NCBI RefSeq assembly: GCF_000423445.1
Contig: NZ_AUHZ01000006.1
Location: 164,746 to 228,745 of the forward strand
From: Acidipropionibacterium thoenii DSM 20276
GTDB taxonomy: Bacteria; Actinomycetota; Actinomycetes; Propionibacteriales; Propionibacteriaceae
DNA: 64,000 nucleotides
Direction: 5' to 3'
In this document: positions 1 to 9,259 of the stretch, in pieces
Layout: the number at the start of each line of letters is the position of its first letter
Numbering within the stretch: the first letter of the stretch is position 1
Notes under the pieces: model-generated
Seen by the model: the letters and a program-made list of their open reading frames with translations, nothing else
The model's database searches: none
What the model was told of the DNA's origin: nothing
Translations under genes and position numbers: made by a program

Positions 1-172
1 CGTAGTTCTCGGAGGCGATCAGCTTGAGGGAGTGTCGCTGGTCGTGCAGTTCTGCGCGGGTGGCCTCGGCGATCCGGGGCTCGACGGAGCCGATGATGTC
101 CAGCAGCGTCTGGTACGCCGGGGCGGCCTGCTCATTGATGCTCGCTGGCTCTGGATAGGTCGAGTCGGGCAC
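1..172 (-). CDS. glyA: Serine hydroxymethyltransferase, N-terminal part (cut by window edge)
   Basis: This is the first 57 codons of a PLP-dependent serine hydroxymethyltransferase, which interconverts serine and glycine while loading tetrahydrofolate with a one-carbon unit. The visible N-terminus ends in the family hallmark LKLIASENY, preceded by an Asp/Glu-rich helix ([17 protein letters not shown]). The GTG start at 172 is chosen because an AGGAGGA ribosome site lies just upstream. The N-terminal extension before the hallmark is longer than in E. coli GlyA, which is common in actinobacteria. The gene is divergent from the dehydrogenase at 274. The catalytic lysine region lies outside the window. 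Confidence 0.85.
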   Translation of the reverse strand, partial: MPDSTYPEPASINEQAAPAYQTLLDIIGSVEPRIAEATRAELHDQRHSLKLIASENY

Positions 173-273
173 GGAATCCTCCTGTTGTGTGGGCGCAGCT
201 CAATCTAGTACCCGGGCGTGGCGAGCGGGCAGCGGTGAGATGGCATGGTGGTGTGCGGCGACAAGGAGACGAT

Positions 274-1302
274 GTGACTTCCGACGACGAGACCGGCCTT
301 CGGCCCAATGTCCTGGTCTGCATGGACACCGCCATCGCGACGCGCCATCTCGACCTGGAACGGCTGCAGCGCATCGGACGGCTGGTGGCGGTGGTGGAGC
401 GCTACGACGAACTGCCCGGCACCGACCTCGGGGAGATCGACGTGCTCATCTCCGGGTGGGGGACGCCGCCCCTGAACGCGGCTGTGCAGGCGCTGATGCC
501 GAGGCTCCGCGCGGTGCTGCACACCGCCGGCACCGTCAAGGAGGTGGTCACCCCCGCACTGGTCGAGCGCGGTGCGCTGGTGACCAACAATGTCGCCGAG
601 AATGCCGACCCGGTGGCCCAGTACACTCTGGCGGCGCTGCTGTGGTCGGGCAAGCGAGTGCCCTGGCTGGCCCGTGGGGCCGCCGACCTGCTCGATCCGA
701 GGACTCGCGTGGAGACCGTCCTCGAGTTGTCCAACTGGCGTCGGACGATCGGCATCATCGGCTTCTCCAGAGTGGGCCGTGCGGTGCTGGAGGCCCTCAC
801 CCAGCCGTTCCTGACCCGCACCATGTCCCCGGAGCTGCTGGTCGCCGATCCCTACGCCGACGCCGGAAAGGTGGCTCGGGCCGGGGCCCGGCTGGTGGGT
901 CTCGATGAGCTGCTGGACCGCAGCGACGTCGTCAGCCTGCACGCTCCCCGGACTTCCGAGACGATCGGCATGATCGGGGCCCGGGAGCTCTCCCTGATGC
1001 GCGACGGCGCCACCTTCATCAACACCGCGCGAGGAGCCCTGGTCGACCACGACGCCCTGCTGGCGGAGTGCTCGACCGGTCGGCTCAGCGCCATTCTGGA
1101 CGTCACCAGCCCTGAGCCGCTGCCGCCCGACTCCCCATTGCTGAGCTGTCCGGGGATCATCATCACCCCGCACGTGGCCGGCTCACTGGGCAGCGAGATC
1201 GACCGGATGGCCGACGGTGCGCTCGACGAGCTGGAACGGCTGGCATCCGGGCGCCCTCCGCGTGAACCCGTGCCGCTGGCCGAGCTGGGCAGACTGGCAT
1301 GA
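274..1302 (+). CDS. D-isomer-specific 2-hydroxyacid dehydrogenase family protein
   Basis: A 342-aa NAD-dependent oxidoreductase of the D-2-hydroxyacid dehydrogenase family. The Rossmann fingerprint is a slightly diverged GIIGFSRVGR near residue 150. The family signature follows (DVVSLHAPRTSETIGMIG, then INTARGALVD), and the catalytic His sits in ITPHVAGS near the C-terminus. The catalytic Arg lies in TARGALVD. The GTG start at 274 has AAGGAG 6 nt upstream; longer in-frame starts upstream lack a ribosome site. The substrate cannot be read from the sequence: phosphoglycerate, glyoxylate and sugar-acid reductases all share this architecture. The gene stands alone and faces an MFS gene. Confidence 0.82.
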   Translation: MTSDDETGLRPNVLVCMDTAIATRHLDLERLQRIGRLVAVVERYDELPGTDLGEIDVLISGWGTPPLNAAVQALMPRLRAVLHTAGTVKEVVTPALVERGALVTNNVAENADPVAQYTLAALLWSGKRVPWLARGAADLLDPRTRVETVLELSNWRRTIGIIGFSRVGRAVLEALTQPFLTRTMSPELLVADPYADAGKVARAGARLVGLDELLDRSDVVSLHAPRTSETIGMIGARELSLMRDGATFINTARGALVDHDALLAECSTGRLSAILDVTSPEPLPPDSPLLSCPGIIITPHVAGSLGSEIDRMADGALDELERLASGRPPREPVPLAELGRLA

Positions 1303-1348
1303 ACGACGTCTCCCCGATCAACGCCCAGCGGTTCCTGCCGGCCTGAAC

Positions 1349-2560
1349 TCAGGCCCGTTCCCGGTGCTGCCGGCGCCGATCGCCCAGCAGCTCCCAGACC
1401 AGCACCAGGGCCGCCGCCAGTACGAAGCCGATCCCGGCCAGCGTCACGCCGTGCCAGCCGAACCGGTCCCACAGCCCGACCGCCACGGCCGATCCCACCG
1501 CTCCGCCGATGAAGTACAAGGTCATGTAGATCGAGTTGAGCCGCGAGCGCAGCGCGGTGTCCTGGCTCTGCACGACCGCCAGATTGGTGACATGGGCGGC
1601 CTGCAGACCGCAGTCCAACAGGATGAAGCCGAGGCAGAACATCGCCAGATGGGCCGAACCGAACCACATCGAGATCCAGCCGATCAGCAGCAGACCGATG
1701 CCGAGGGCCACCACCTGGGTGCCCAGGCCGCGATCGGCCAGCCGTCCGATGGGGCCCGCACCCAGGGCACCGATCACCCCGAGCAGGCCCACCAGCCCGA
1801 TGGTCGCCGGTCCCAGCCCGAAGGGAGCACCGGCCAGCAACGGCGTCATCGTCGCGAAGCAGGCACTCATCGCCGCGAACAGCATGAAGGACATCACCGA
1901 ACGGGTCCGCACCTTGGGGAACCGCAGCCATGCGCCGATCATCGACGCCGGGAGCTCGGTGAGGCTGAACCGCGATCTGGGGGCGACCGTCGGGAGCTGG
2001 CGCCACAGCATCGCAGCGATCACCAGCAGCAGACCGCCGACCAGCCAGTAGACGGTCGTCCAGCCACCCACCAGGCTCAGCATCCCCGACACCGCCCGGG
2101 CCACCAGGATGCCGATCAACAGGCCGGTCATCATGGTGCCGACCGCCGAACCCCCCTTGCCGGGGGCGGCCAGGTCGGAGGCGAAGGGCACCAGGACCTG
2201 CGCGGCCACCGAGAAGACCGCCGCGGTGCCGGTGCCGATCAGCAGCATCGGGAAGTTGACGGAGGCCGCCGCCACCAGCTGACCGGCAGCGGCCAGCAGC
2301 ACCAGGATCACCGCGAGCTTGCGGCGGTCCACCATGTCGCCCAGCGGCACCAGCAGGAGCAACCCGAGTCCGTAGCCGAACTGGGCCACCGTGACGCTGG
2401 AGGCCGCCGCCGAGATGCTGACATGGAAGTAGCCGGAGATCTCATCGATGAGCGGCTGGTTGAGGTAGTTGCCGCCCACCGTCAGGCCGGCGGTGACGGC
2501 CATCAGCATCAGCAGCCCCCGGCTGAGCCCTCGTTCCCCCCGCTGTGCCGCACGGTTCAT
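1349..2560 (-). CDS. Major facilitator superfamily transporter (12-TM, YnfM/AraJ-like)
   Basis: A 403-aa polytopic membrane protein with about 12 hydrophobic segments. The MFS loop 2-3 motif is present as GDMVDRRKL. A second arginine-containing loop near residue 240 (GRLADRGLG) is the matching motif of the second half. The ATG at 2560 has GAGAGG about 10 nt upstream. A TTG two codons earlier is a less likely start. Single-domain MFS exporters of this size usually expel small drugs or metabolites, but the substrate cannot be told here. It lies 24 bp downstream of the methyltransferase on the same strand and may be the last gene of the cysS-rlmB-methyltransferase run. Confidence 0.8.
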   Translation of the reverse strand: MNRAAQRGERGLSRGLLMLMAVTAGLTVGGNYLNQPLIDEISGYFHVSISAAASSVTVAQFGYGLGLLLLVPLGDMVDRRKLAVILVLLAAAGQLVAAASVNFPMLLIGTGTAAVFSVAAQVLVPFASDLAAPGKGGSAVGTMMTGLLIGILVARAVSGMLSLVGGWTTVYWLVGGLLLVIAAMLWRQLPTVAPRSRFSLTELPASMIGAWLRFPKVRTRSVMSFMLFAAMSACFATMTPLLAGAPFGLGPATIGLVGLLGVIGALGAGPIGRLADRGLGTQVVALGIGLLLIGWISMWFGSAHLAMFCLGFILLDCGLQAAHVTNLAVVQSQDTALRSRLNSIYMTLYFIGGAVGSAVAVGLWDRFGWHGVTLAGIGFVLAAALVLVWELLGDRRRQHRERA

Positions 2561-2584
2561 TCTCAACCTCTCGGACGCCTGCCC

Positions 2585-3352
2585 TCAGCGATGATCCCTC
2601 AGCCGTGTGACCCAGCACTCGGTGGTCATCGGGATCTCCACCGTGCTCAAGGTTGCCACCTGCGGGTCGGTGGACAGGATCTCCCGCCATCGGGCCATCC
2701 ACCTGGTCCGGTCCTGCTCGCCGGCGGTGAGCCACTGGGAGTGGGTCTGCCACAGGCGCAGGAAGTCCTCCTTGGAGAGAGTCATGGTCCAGTCCACCTC
2801 GTGATGGCTGAACGGCAGCCAGTCCGGCCCGGGATGGGCCGGGACCCGGTCGGCCGACCGACCGAGTTCAGAGCCGCGCGGCAGGTCGCAGACCTGGTCG
2901 ATGAGGCTGAGCCATCCGGACTCGGTGTGGTCGATGTTCCAGGCCAGGCCCAGCGTGCCGGCCCCGGCGATCACCCGTCGCAGTTCGCTCCCGGCGGTGG
3001 CGGCGTCCATCCAGTGCCAGGCCTGCCCGACGACGGCCGCATCCACCGAACCCTCCGACAGCGGGATGGCCTCGGCGGTGCCGACCAGGCACTCCACCTC
3101 CGGGTGCCGCGAGCTGAGCTCGGCGAGCATCTCGGGCGACGGGTCGACCGCCGACACCTGGAGCCCGAGTCTCAGCAGCTGGTCGGTGAGCTTGCCGGTC
3201 CCCGCTCCCAGGTCGAGCACCCGGGAGTCGGGTCCGAGGTCCCCGATGAGCAGGGCGGCCGCCTCCAGCGGGTACTCGGGCCGGTAACGCTGGTAATCCG
3301 CCGCGGCGGCCCCGAAGGAGCCCGCACGAGCCGCGCGGCGCCCTCCTGACAT
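2585..3352 (-). CDS. Class I SAM-dependent methyltransferase
   Basis: A 255-aa Rossmann-fold methyltransferase. The SAM motif I is VLDLGAGTGKLT near residue 43, motif II is VSAVDPSPEML, and the post-I region contains VDAAVVGQAWHWMD. This pattern is typical of the UbiE/Methyltransf_11 type. The ATG at 3352 lies 1 bp after the rlmB stop, so translation is probably coupled. An in-frame start further upstream would read into rlmB and is not needed. The substrate is unknown; the HWM signature after motif II is common in small-molecule methyltransferases. Confidence 0.8.
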   Translation of the reverse strand: MSGGRRAARAGSFGAAAADYQRYRPEYPLEAAALLIGDLGPDSRVLDLGAGTGKLTDQLLRLGLQVSAVDPSPEMLAELSSRHPEVECLVGTAEAIPLSEGSVDAAVVGQAWHWMDAATAGSELRRVIAGAGTLGLAWNIDHTESGWLSLIDQVCDLPRGSELGRSADRVPAHPGPDWLPFSHHEVDWTMTLSKEDFLRLWQTHSQWLTAGEQDRTRWMARWREILSTDPQVATLSTVEIPMTTECWVTRLRDHR

Positions 3353-3353
3353 C

Positions 3354-4337
3354 TCAGGAACGGGCCCGGGCCACTTCGTAGAGCGCGATGGAGGCGGCCA
3401 CCGAGGCATTGAGGGATTCCACGCCGGTGATCGGGATGGCCGCCACCTGGTCGCATCGTTCACGGGTGAGACGGGCCAGCCCCTCCCCCTCGGAGCCGAC
3501 GACGATCACCAGCGGGGAGTCCAGACCGGGGATCTCGGCGATCTCGGAATCGGCCTCCCCGGCCAGCCCCACGATCGTGTAGCCGGCCTTGCCGAGGGTG
3601 GTGAGCGCCTGGTTGAGGTTGGAGGCCATCGCCACCGGGATCCGGGCCGCCGCACCGGCCGAGGACTTCCAGGCCGCCGCGGTCATCGACGCCGAGCGCC
3701 GCGAGGGGATCAGCACCCCCTGGGCTCCGAAGGCGGCCGCCGAACGGATGATGGCGCCCAGATTGCGAGGATCGGTGACCTTGTCCAGGGCGACCACCAG
3801 CCCGCCGTGCGGATCCTCGGCTCCGGCCGCGATGAGATCCTGGACACCGGCGTAGTCGTACTCGGGAAGCCGGACAGCCACTCCCTGGTGGACCGCTCCG
3901 CCGGTCATCCGGTCCAGCTCGCCACGGGTGGTCTGGAGCATCGGGACATTGTGATCGGCGGCGTAGGACAGGATCTCGCGCAGCCGCGAGTCGTGCTCGG
4001 CCCCCTCGGCGACGTAGGCGGTGGTCACCGGCAGGCCGGCGTGCAGGGCCTCCAGGACCGGATTGCGCCCGACCACCCATTCGGGCCCTGCGGGCTTGGC
4101 TCCGGCTCGGGACCCCTGCCCGGACCCGCCCTGGCGACTCGCGGGGCGACCCCCCTGAGCGGCGCGCTGCTTGTCCTTGTAGGCCTTGTGATAGGGCCGG
4201 TCCTCGGCCCTCGGGGTGGGTCCGCGGCCTCTCAGGCCCCGTTTGCCGTGGCCGCCGGAGCCTGCCGCACTGCCCTTTCCGGCGAACTTACCGGCCTTCT
4301 TGGCGCCGGCGCCGCGCCGCTGCTGGTTGCCAGCCAT
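3354..4337 (-). CDS. rlmB: 23S rRNA 2'-O-methyltransferase, TrmH/SpoU family (RlmB-like)
   Basis: A 327-aa SpoU-family RNA 2'-O-ribose methyltransferase. The first 80 residues are a low-complexity Gly/Lys/Arg/Gln-rich basic tail likely to bind RNA. The RNA-binding substrate domain starts at WVVGRNPVLEAL. The knotted SAM domain carries DKVTDPRNLGAIIRSAAAFG (motif 1), VVGSEGEGL (motif 2) and SLNASVAASIALYE (motif 3). It is downstream of cysS on the same strand, as in other actinobacteria. The ATG at 4337 has GAGGAGAG upstream. The exact rRNA position modified is inferred from the family only. Confidence 0.88.
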   Translation of the reverse strand: MAGNQQRRGAGAKKAGKFAGKGSAAGSGGHGKRGLRGRGPTPRAEDRPYHKAYKDKQRAAQGGRPASRQGGSGQGSRAGAKPAGPEWVVGRNPVLEALHAGLPVTTAYVAEGAEHDSRLREILSYAADHNVPMLQTTRGELDRMTGGAVHQGVAVRLPEYDYAGVQDLIAAGAEDPHGGLVVALDKVTDPRNLGAIIRSAAAFGAQGVLIPSRRSASMTAAAWKSSAGAAARIPVAMASNLNQALTTLGKAGYTIVGLAGEADSEIAEIPGLDSPLVIVVGSEGEGLARLTRERCDQVAAIPITGVESLNASVAASIALYEVARARS

Positions 4338-4459
4338 GGTCTCTCCTCGAGTCGTGGTGCCCAGTATCTCTTCTTGGGTGGGTGCACCGTGTCTGGGCGG
4401 TGCCGCAGCGCCGGGGTCTCTCGGTGCTGCGGAGGTGGTGGGTCAGTGGGTGCCGGGGC

Positions 4460-5953
4460 TCACAGCGACCAGCGGGCGCCGGCCGGGGTGTCCTCGACGG
4501 TCAGTCCGAGACCCGCAAGAGTGTCGCGGATGCCATCGGCAGTCGTCCAGTCCTTGCGGGCGCGCGCCTCGGCGCGCTGGGTGAGCATCGCCTGGACCAA
4601 CCCGTCGACGACAGGTTCCAGCCTGTCGGAGTCGGTCGCCGAGGTGTGGTCGTCCCACTCCGGGCTGTCGGGATCCAGCCCCAGCACCGCCAGCATCCGC
4701 CGGACGCCGGCCAGCACCAGGGCGGTCTGTGCGGGGTCGCCGGCGGCGATCGCCTTGTTGCCCGATCCGATCGCCTCGAACAGGGCCGCGACCGCACCTG
4801 GGGTGCCCAGGTCGTCGTCCATCGCGGCAGCGAACCGCAGTTCCTCGGGAATCGGGATGACGCCCTCGGCGGTCGCCACGGCCTCCGCCCGTCCGGCCCC
4901 TGCCGATGCGGCCGCGGGGGTCGGGGCCCCGCCGAGCAACTCCTCGGCCCGGCGCAGGAACCCGTCGATCCGCTCGATGGCCTTCTCGGCCTCCTCGAGA
5001 GACCCCTGGGTCTGCTCGCCGGCCGGGGAGAACTCGATCATCGAGCGGTAGTGCGGTGCCAGCAGGAAGTAGCGGACCGCCCTCGGGTCGTGCTCACGGG
5101 TCACCTCGGTGACCCGTGCGGTGTTGCCCAGGGACTTGCTCATCTTCTCCCCGGCCATCGTCACCCAGGCGTTGTGCATCCAGTAGTGGGCGAAGGGCCG
5201 ACCCGCCGCCGCCGACTGGGCCAGTTCGTTCTCATGGTGGGGGAAGCGCAGGTCGATGCCACCACCGTGGATGTCGAAGGCATCGCCCAAATACTTGCCG
5301 GCCATCGCCGAGCACTCCAGGTGCCAGCCCGGCCGGCCCCGGCCCCACGGCGTCGCCCACGAGGCGGTCAGCGGTTCGGTGTCCTTGTGGCCCTTCCACA
5401 GCGCGAAATCGCGCGGATCGTGCTTCCCGCGTGGATCGGAGTCCTCGGCCGGGGCCATCTCGTCGACCTTCATCCCCGACAACTCGCCATACCGCGGCCA
5501 GGACTTCACATCGAAGTAGACATCCCCCGAGCCGTCGTCGGCAGGGTAGGCGTGACCGGCGTCGATGAGGATCTGAATGAGCTCGATCATCTCGGGGATG
5601 TGGCCGGTGGCGCGCGGCTCGTAGGTCGGCGGGCGGCACCCCAGGGCGTGGTAGGCCTCGTGCAGCTCGGTCTCGAAGTGGTAGGCCAGTGCCCACCACG
5701 GGACCCCCTGGGCAGCGGACTTGGCGAGGATCTTGTCGTCGATGTCGGTGACATTGGCGACCACCGTGACCTGGTAGCCGCAGTACTCCAGCCAGCGTCG
5801 CAGGACGTCGAAGACGACCTCCTTGCGGATGTGGCCCAGATGCGGGGAACCCTGCACCGTCATCCCGCAGTGGTAGATCGACACCTGGCCGGGAATCAGC
5901 GGGGTGAAGGTCTCAATCTGACGCGAGGCGGTGTTGTAGAGCTGAAAGGTCAC
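4460..5953 (-). CDS. cysS: Cysteinyl-tRNA synthetase
   Basis: A 497-aa class I aminoacyl-tRNA synthetase that charges tRNA-Cys. Residues around 28-40 hold the zinc-ligand Cys and a HIGH-type motif ([14 protein letters not shown]). [15 protein letters not shown] and [10 protein letters not shown] supply further zinc/cysteine-site residues, and the KMSKS loop is [10 protein letters not shown]. The start is taken as GTG 5953: a TAACCT box lies 7 nt upstream, with no ribosome site, which suggests a leaderless mRNA. It is divergent from the small ORF at 5992 and heads a same-strand run with rlmB. Confidence 0.95.
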   Translation of the reverse strand: MTFQLYNTASRQIETFTPLIPGQVSIYHCGMTVQGSPHLGHIRKEVVFDVLRRWLEYCGYQVTVVANVTDIDDKILAKSAAQGVPWWALAYHFETELHEAYHALGCRPPTYEPRATGHIPEMIELIQILIDAGHAYPADDGSGDVYFDVKSWPRYGELSGMKVDEMAPAEDSDPRGKHDPRDFALWKGHKDTEPLTASWATPWGRGRPGWHLECSAMAGKYLGDAFDIHGGGIDLRFPHHENELAQSAAAGRPFAHYWMHNAWVTMAGEKMSKSLGNTARVTEVTREHDPRAVRYFLLAPHYRSMIEFSPAGEQTQGSLEEAEKAIERIDGFLRRAEELLGGAPTPAAASAGAGRAEAVATAEGVIPIPEELRFAAAMDDDLGTPGAVAALFEAIGSGNKAIAAGDPAQTALVLAGVRRMLAVLGLDPDSPEWDDHTSATDSDRLEPVVDGLVQAMLTQRAEARARKDWTTADGIRDTLAGLGLTVEDTPAGARWSL

Positions 5954-5991
5954 GGGGAACAGGTTACCGGCGCCTCTCCTACCATGGGGAC

Positions 5992-6285
5992 ATGGCCGAG
6001 ATCCGCAAGCACAAGACCTCATCCAACCCGATCGCCGCAGCACTGGCGGCGGCGATGGGCGAGCCGATCCGCCCGGTGACGCCGGGAGCACGACCAGCCG
6101 GGGCCGAGGAGGACGACGACCGGCCGGAGGCTGCTGGACCGGCGAGCCTGTCGGTGTCGGCCGGATGGCAGGGATTCACCGTCACCTCAGTGCCGCCGGT
6201 GGTCGTGCCGGGGGTGGCGGATGCTGCATCGGAGGACGAGGGCCCCGACGATTCGGACCCCGACGACCCCGCAGACGGCGCCTGA
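5992..6285 (+). CDS. Small hypothetical protein, Asp/Pro-rich C-terminus
   Basis: A 97-aa protein that I do not recognise. The N-terminus is basic and helical ([23 protein letters not shown]); the remainder is Pro-rich and ends in a strongly acidic tail ([16 protein letters not shown]). No membrane segment or signal peptide is visible. Support for a real gene: a TACCAT box ends 6 nt before the ATG, the same leaderless layout used by many genes here, and the frame ends exactly one base before the convergent DUF4032 stop codon. Against: it is short and compositionally biased. Confidence 0.55.
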   Translation: MAEIRKHKTSSNPIAAALAAAMGEPIRPVTPGARPAGAEEDDDRPEAAGPASLSVSAGWQGFTVTSVPPVVVPGVADAASEDEGPDDSDPDDPADGA

Positions 6286-7686
6286 CTACTTCTTGGACCG
6301 GGCCCTCAGGGCGGCCATGTCCAGCATCTCCGGGCCGGGGGTGGCGTCCTCCTCCTCGGCCTCCCAGGGGTCGAAGGGGGGCTCCTCCTCCTCGTCCTCG
6401 ACATAGCCCAGCGAGGGGTCGTAGGGATTGACCATCTTGTGGACCGCCTGGTCGGAGACATTCTCCCCGGCCACCGGGACCACCGACTCGATGCTCATCG
6501 CCTCATCGGGCAGTTTCGCCAGGACATCTCGGACGTAGCCCTTGGCGGCCTCGATGTGGGAGACCTCGCGGTGCTCCCGCTGGGACTGGTACCAGCGGTA
6601 GTCCAGCACCTCGTGGAAGAACTGCGCCAACTCCCGTTTGCGGTTCAGCTCCGGAGGGATCTGGGCGACCACCGGCTTGAAGCACTCGGTGAGCCACATA
6701 TGGGCGACCACCGACTCGTCGACATGCTGGAGGCCCTTGCGGGCCCGGAAGGTGTCCAGATCATTGAGCAGCCGCCGCGCCTGGTTCTCCTCCACGTCCA
6801 GGCCGGTCAACCGCATCAGCCGGCGCTGGTGGTGGCCGGCGTCGACGACCTTTGGCTGGATGCGCAGGGTCGAACCGTCGGGGGAGGTCTCGATGTCCAG
6901 CTCGGCGACGTCGAAGCCCAGGGCGTTGAGCCGGCGGACCCTCGACTCCACCTGGGAGATGTCGGAGCCGGCATACTCCTCGGCCCCGGTGAGCTCGTCC
7001 CACAACTCCCAGTAGCGGGTCTCGATGGTGTTGACCAGATTGAGCGGGTCCAGCGAGGAGTCGAGCATGTCGCCCTCCTCCAGGTCGAGGAACTCGCCGA
7101 ACATATTGGTGCGGGCGATCTGGAGGTCGTGGGCCCGCTGGCCGTCGGTGAGCTGGTCGTGCAGTTCCCCGGTCTCGGCGTCGACCAGATAGGCGGCGAA
7201 GGCGTCGGCGTCTCTGAGGAAGAGCACATTGGACAGCGAGACGTCTCCCCACAGGAAGCCCACCAGGTGCAGCCGCACCAGCAGCACGACCAGGGCGTCC
7301 AGCAGCCTCATCACCGTCTCCTGGCGCACGCCGGTGTGGAACAGCGACCGGTAGGGCAGCGAGAACTGCAGGTGGCGGGTGATGAGAATCGGGTCCAGCG
7401 GTTCCCCCTCGGCATCGACCCTTCCCGTCACGACGCCGATCGCCTCCACCGAGGGGGTGCCCAGTCGCTTGAGATCACTGAGCAGCCGGTACTCGTGGAT
7501 CGCCAGGTGCTCGATGACCTCCTTGGCGGCGTAGACGTCATTGCCCACCTTGATGAACCGCACCACGTGGCGCGAGATGCCGCGCGGCAGAGCCACCAGG
7601 CGATCAGTCGGCCACTGTGCCAGCGGGGTGCCCCACGGCAGGGGGAGCAGCCGGGCGTCCGGTTTTGCCGACAGGAATCGCGTCAC
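6286..7686 (-). CDS. DUF4032 family protein with a kinase-like fold
   Basis: A 466-aa actinobacterial protein of the DUF4032 type, related to lipopolysaccharide (WaaP/Kdo) kinases. The N-terminal part keeps kinase-like features: an invariant Lys in VYAAKEVIEHLAIHEY, a catalytic-loop-like LVGFLWGDVSLSNVLF with Asp and Asn, and a DFG-equivalent YLVDAETG. The C-terminal third is acidic and ends in a Lys-rich tail. Whether it phosphorylates anything is unknown. GTG 7686 is the only sensible start. Its stop codon directly abuts the stop of the convergent gene at 6285. Confidence 0.75.
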   Translation of the reverse strand: MTRFLSAKPDARLLPLPWGTPLAQWPTDRLVALPRGISRHVVRFIKVGNDVYAAKEVIEHLAIHEYRLLSDLKRLGTPSVEAIGVVTGRVDAEGEPLDPILITRHLQFSLPYRSLFHTGVRQETVMRLLDALVVLLVRLHLVGFLWGDVSLSNVLFLRDADAFAAYLVDAETGELHDQLTDGQRAHDLQIARTNMFGEFLDLEEGDMLDSSLDPLNLVNTIETRYWELWDELTGAEEYAGSDISQVESRVRRLNALGFDVAELDIETSPDGSTLRIQPKVVDAGHHQRRLMRLTGLDVEENQARRLLNDLDTFRARKGLQHVDESVVAHMWLTECFKPVVAQIPPELNRKRELAQFFHEVLDYRWYQSQREHREVSHIEAAKGYVRDVLAKLPDEAMSIESVVPVAGENVSDQAVHKMVNPYDPSLGYVEDEEEEPPFDPWEAEEEDATPGPEMLDMAALRARSKK

Positions 7687-7743
7687 GGGCCAAGTCTGCC
7701 ATCCTCCCGGGGGTCACCGGAGGTTCCGCGCACGATGAGCGAC

Positions 7744-8973
7744 TCAGGAGGCCGCTCGGTCGAGGCCCTCGGTGAGGCAGCTCACCAGATCCTCTGCCGG
7801 CTCGATGCCGACACTCATCCGGATCATGGACTCGGTGACGCCGGCGTCCGCCTTGGCCTTCTCGCTCATCGCGGCGTGGGTCATCGAGAAGGGATGGCAG
7901 ACCAACGACTCGACGCCACCCAGGGATTCCGCCAGAGTGAACCCCTGCAAGCCATCGAGGAATCGGCGTACGGCGTCGATCCCGCCATTCAACTCGAAGC
8001 TGAGCAGGGAACCGGGACCCTCCTGCTGGCGGGCGGCCAGGTCGTGGCCGGGATGGTCGGCGAGCCCCGGCCAGTACACCGCCGAGACGGCGCGGTGGCC
8101 GGTGAGGGTCTCCACCACCCGACGTGTGTTGTCGGCGTGAACCCGGATCCGGGCGTCGAGGGTGCGCAGACCACGTAGCGTCAGCCAGGCGTCGAAGGGG
8201 GAGGCGGTCACGCCGATCACATTGGCGATGTAGCCGATCCGCTCGGCCCGCTCGGCGGTGGCCGAGACCACCGAGCCGCCCACCACATCGGAGTGTCCGT
8301 TGAGGAATTTGGTGTCGGAGGCCACCACATAATCGGCCCCCAGCTGCAGCGGGTGCTGCAGGATCGGGGAGCAGAAGGTGTTGTCTACCGCCACCACCGC
8401 ACCGGCGCGATGGCCCAGCCGGGAGGCCTCGGCGATGTCGGTGATGCGGAGCAAGGGGTTGGACGGCGTCTCCACGATGACCAGATCGGTGTGCACCGGG
8501 GCCTCGTCGAAGCGTGTCAGAGCATGCTCGAGGGCGTTGAGATCGGTCTCGTCGACCCAGTCGACGGTGAGCCGTCCGGTCTGCGACCAGGTGTCCAACA
8601 GCCGCCAGGTGCCGCCGTAGCAGTCGTGGGGGGCGATGACGTGGCCGCCGACCGGGACCGTGGTCTCCACCAGCAAGGTGATGGCCGACATCCCCGAGGA
8701 GGTCACTGTCGCCCCGGCGCCGTGCTCGAGGGTGGCCAGCGCCTCGGCCAGCAGATCGCGGCTGGGATTGTGGCCCCGCGAGTAGTCGAAGGCGGGGCGT
8801 CCGTCCAGTCCGGAGAAGGCGTAGTTCGTCGACAGGTACAGCGGTGGGACCACCGAGCTGTGCTGGTCGGGGGCGGCGATCCCGGTGGTGAGGCCTCGCA
8901 TCAGCTCCGACAGCCCCTCCCGGGCGGGTGTCCCCGACAGTGGAGTGGCCAAGTGGTGGTCCTGCGAGCTCAT
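7744..8973 (-). CDS. metB: Cystathionine gamma-synthase
   Basis: A 409-aa PLP enzyme of the Cys/Met metabolism family, which joins an activated homoserine ester with cysteine to give cystathionine (transsulfuration towards methionine). The PLP lysine lies in SDTKFLNGHSDVVGG. Other close matches to MetB are DYSRGHNPSRD, GAGATVTSSGMSAI, APHDCYGGTWRL, VETPSNPLLRI and TLAESLGGVESL with the later THA. This set fits MetB better than methionine gamma-lyase. The ATG has AGGAGAG upstream. I looked for a SAM riboswitch in the 286-bp leader and did not see one. Confidence 0.87.
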   Translation of the reverse strand: MSSQDHHLATPLSGTPAREGLSELMRGLTTGIAAPDQHSSVVPPLYLSTNYAFSGLDGRPAFDYSRGHNPSRDLLAEALATLEHGAGATVTSSGMSAITLLVETTVPVGGHVIAPHDCYGGTWRLLDTWSQTGRLTVDWVDETDLNALEHALTRFDEAPVHTDLVIVETPSNPLLRITDIAEASRLGHRAGAVVAVDNTFCSPILQHPLQLGADYVVASDTKFLNGHSDVVGGSVVSATAERAERIGYIANVIGVTASPFDAWLTLRGLRTLDARIRVHADNTRRVVETLTGHRAVSAVYWPGLADHPGHDLAARQQEGPGSLLSFELNGGIDAVRRFLDGLQGFTLAESLGGVESLVCHPFSMTHAAMSEKAKADAGVTESMIRMSVGIEPAEDLVSCLTEGLDRAAS

Positions 8974-9259
8974 GCGACTCTCCTGGGATGTTCGGTTGGT
9001 GCTGGCTGTGACTCTAGACGTCTGCGCGGGGGAGTCGGTCCAGTCCTGCCCGGCTCGGACGGGCGGCGTGCGGCCGGTGGGACGCCGCCCACGCGGTGAG
9101 GCCTCCGAGCCGTCGGGGGCGATCCGGACGAGGGTACCTGGGCACAGGAGGGTTTTAGAAGAGGTTCTCAGGATTTCTTTCGCTTTCCTTCAGGATCAGT
9201 TACTGTGTCCGAGAGCTCCCTCCAGAGTTCCTCAGACCGTTGTCCACGGATGGTGAATC

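Noticed and set aside
1217..3349. A 710-codon open frame on the plus strand opposite the MFS and methyltransferase genes
   Set aside because: Its translation is Gln/His/Arg/Gly-rich with no domain, and it is the mirror of two well-supported genes. Such antisense frames are expected at this GC content.
8974..9259. A SAM riboswitch upstream of metB
   Set aside because: The leader lacks the conserved SAM-I or SAM-II/IV core sequences; only an ordinary start region is visible.
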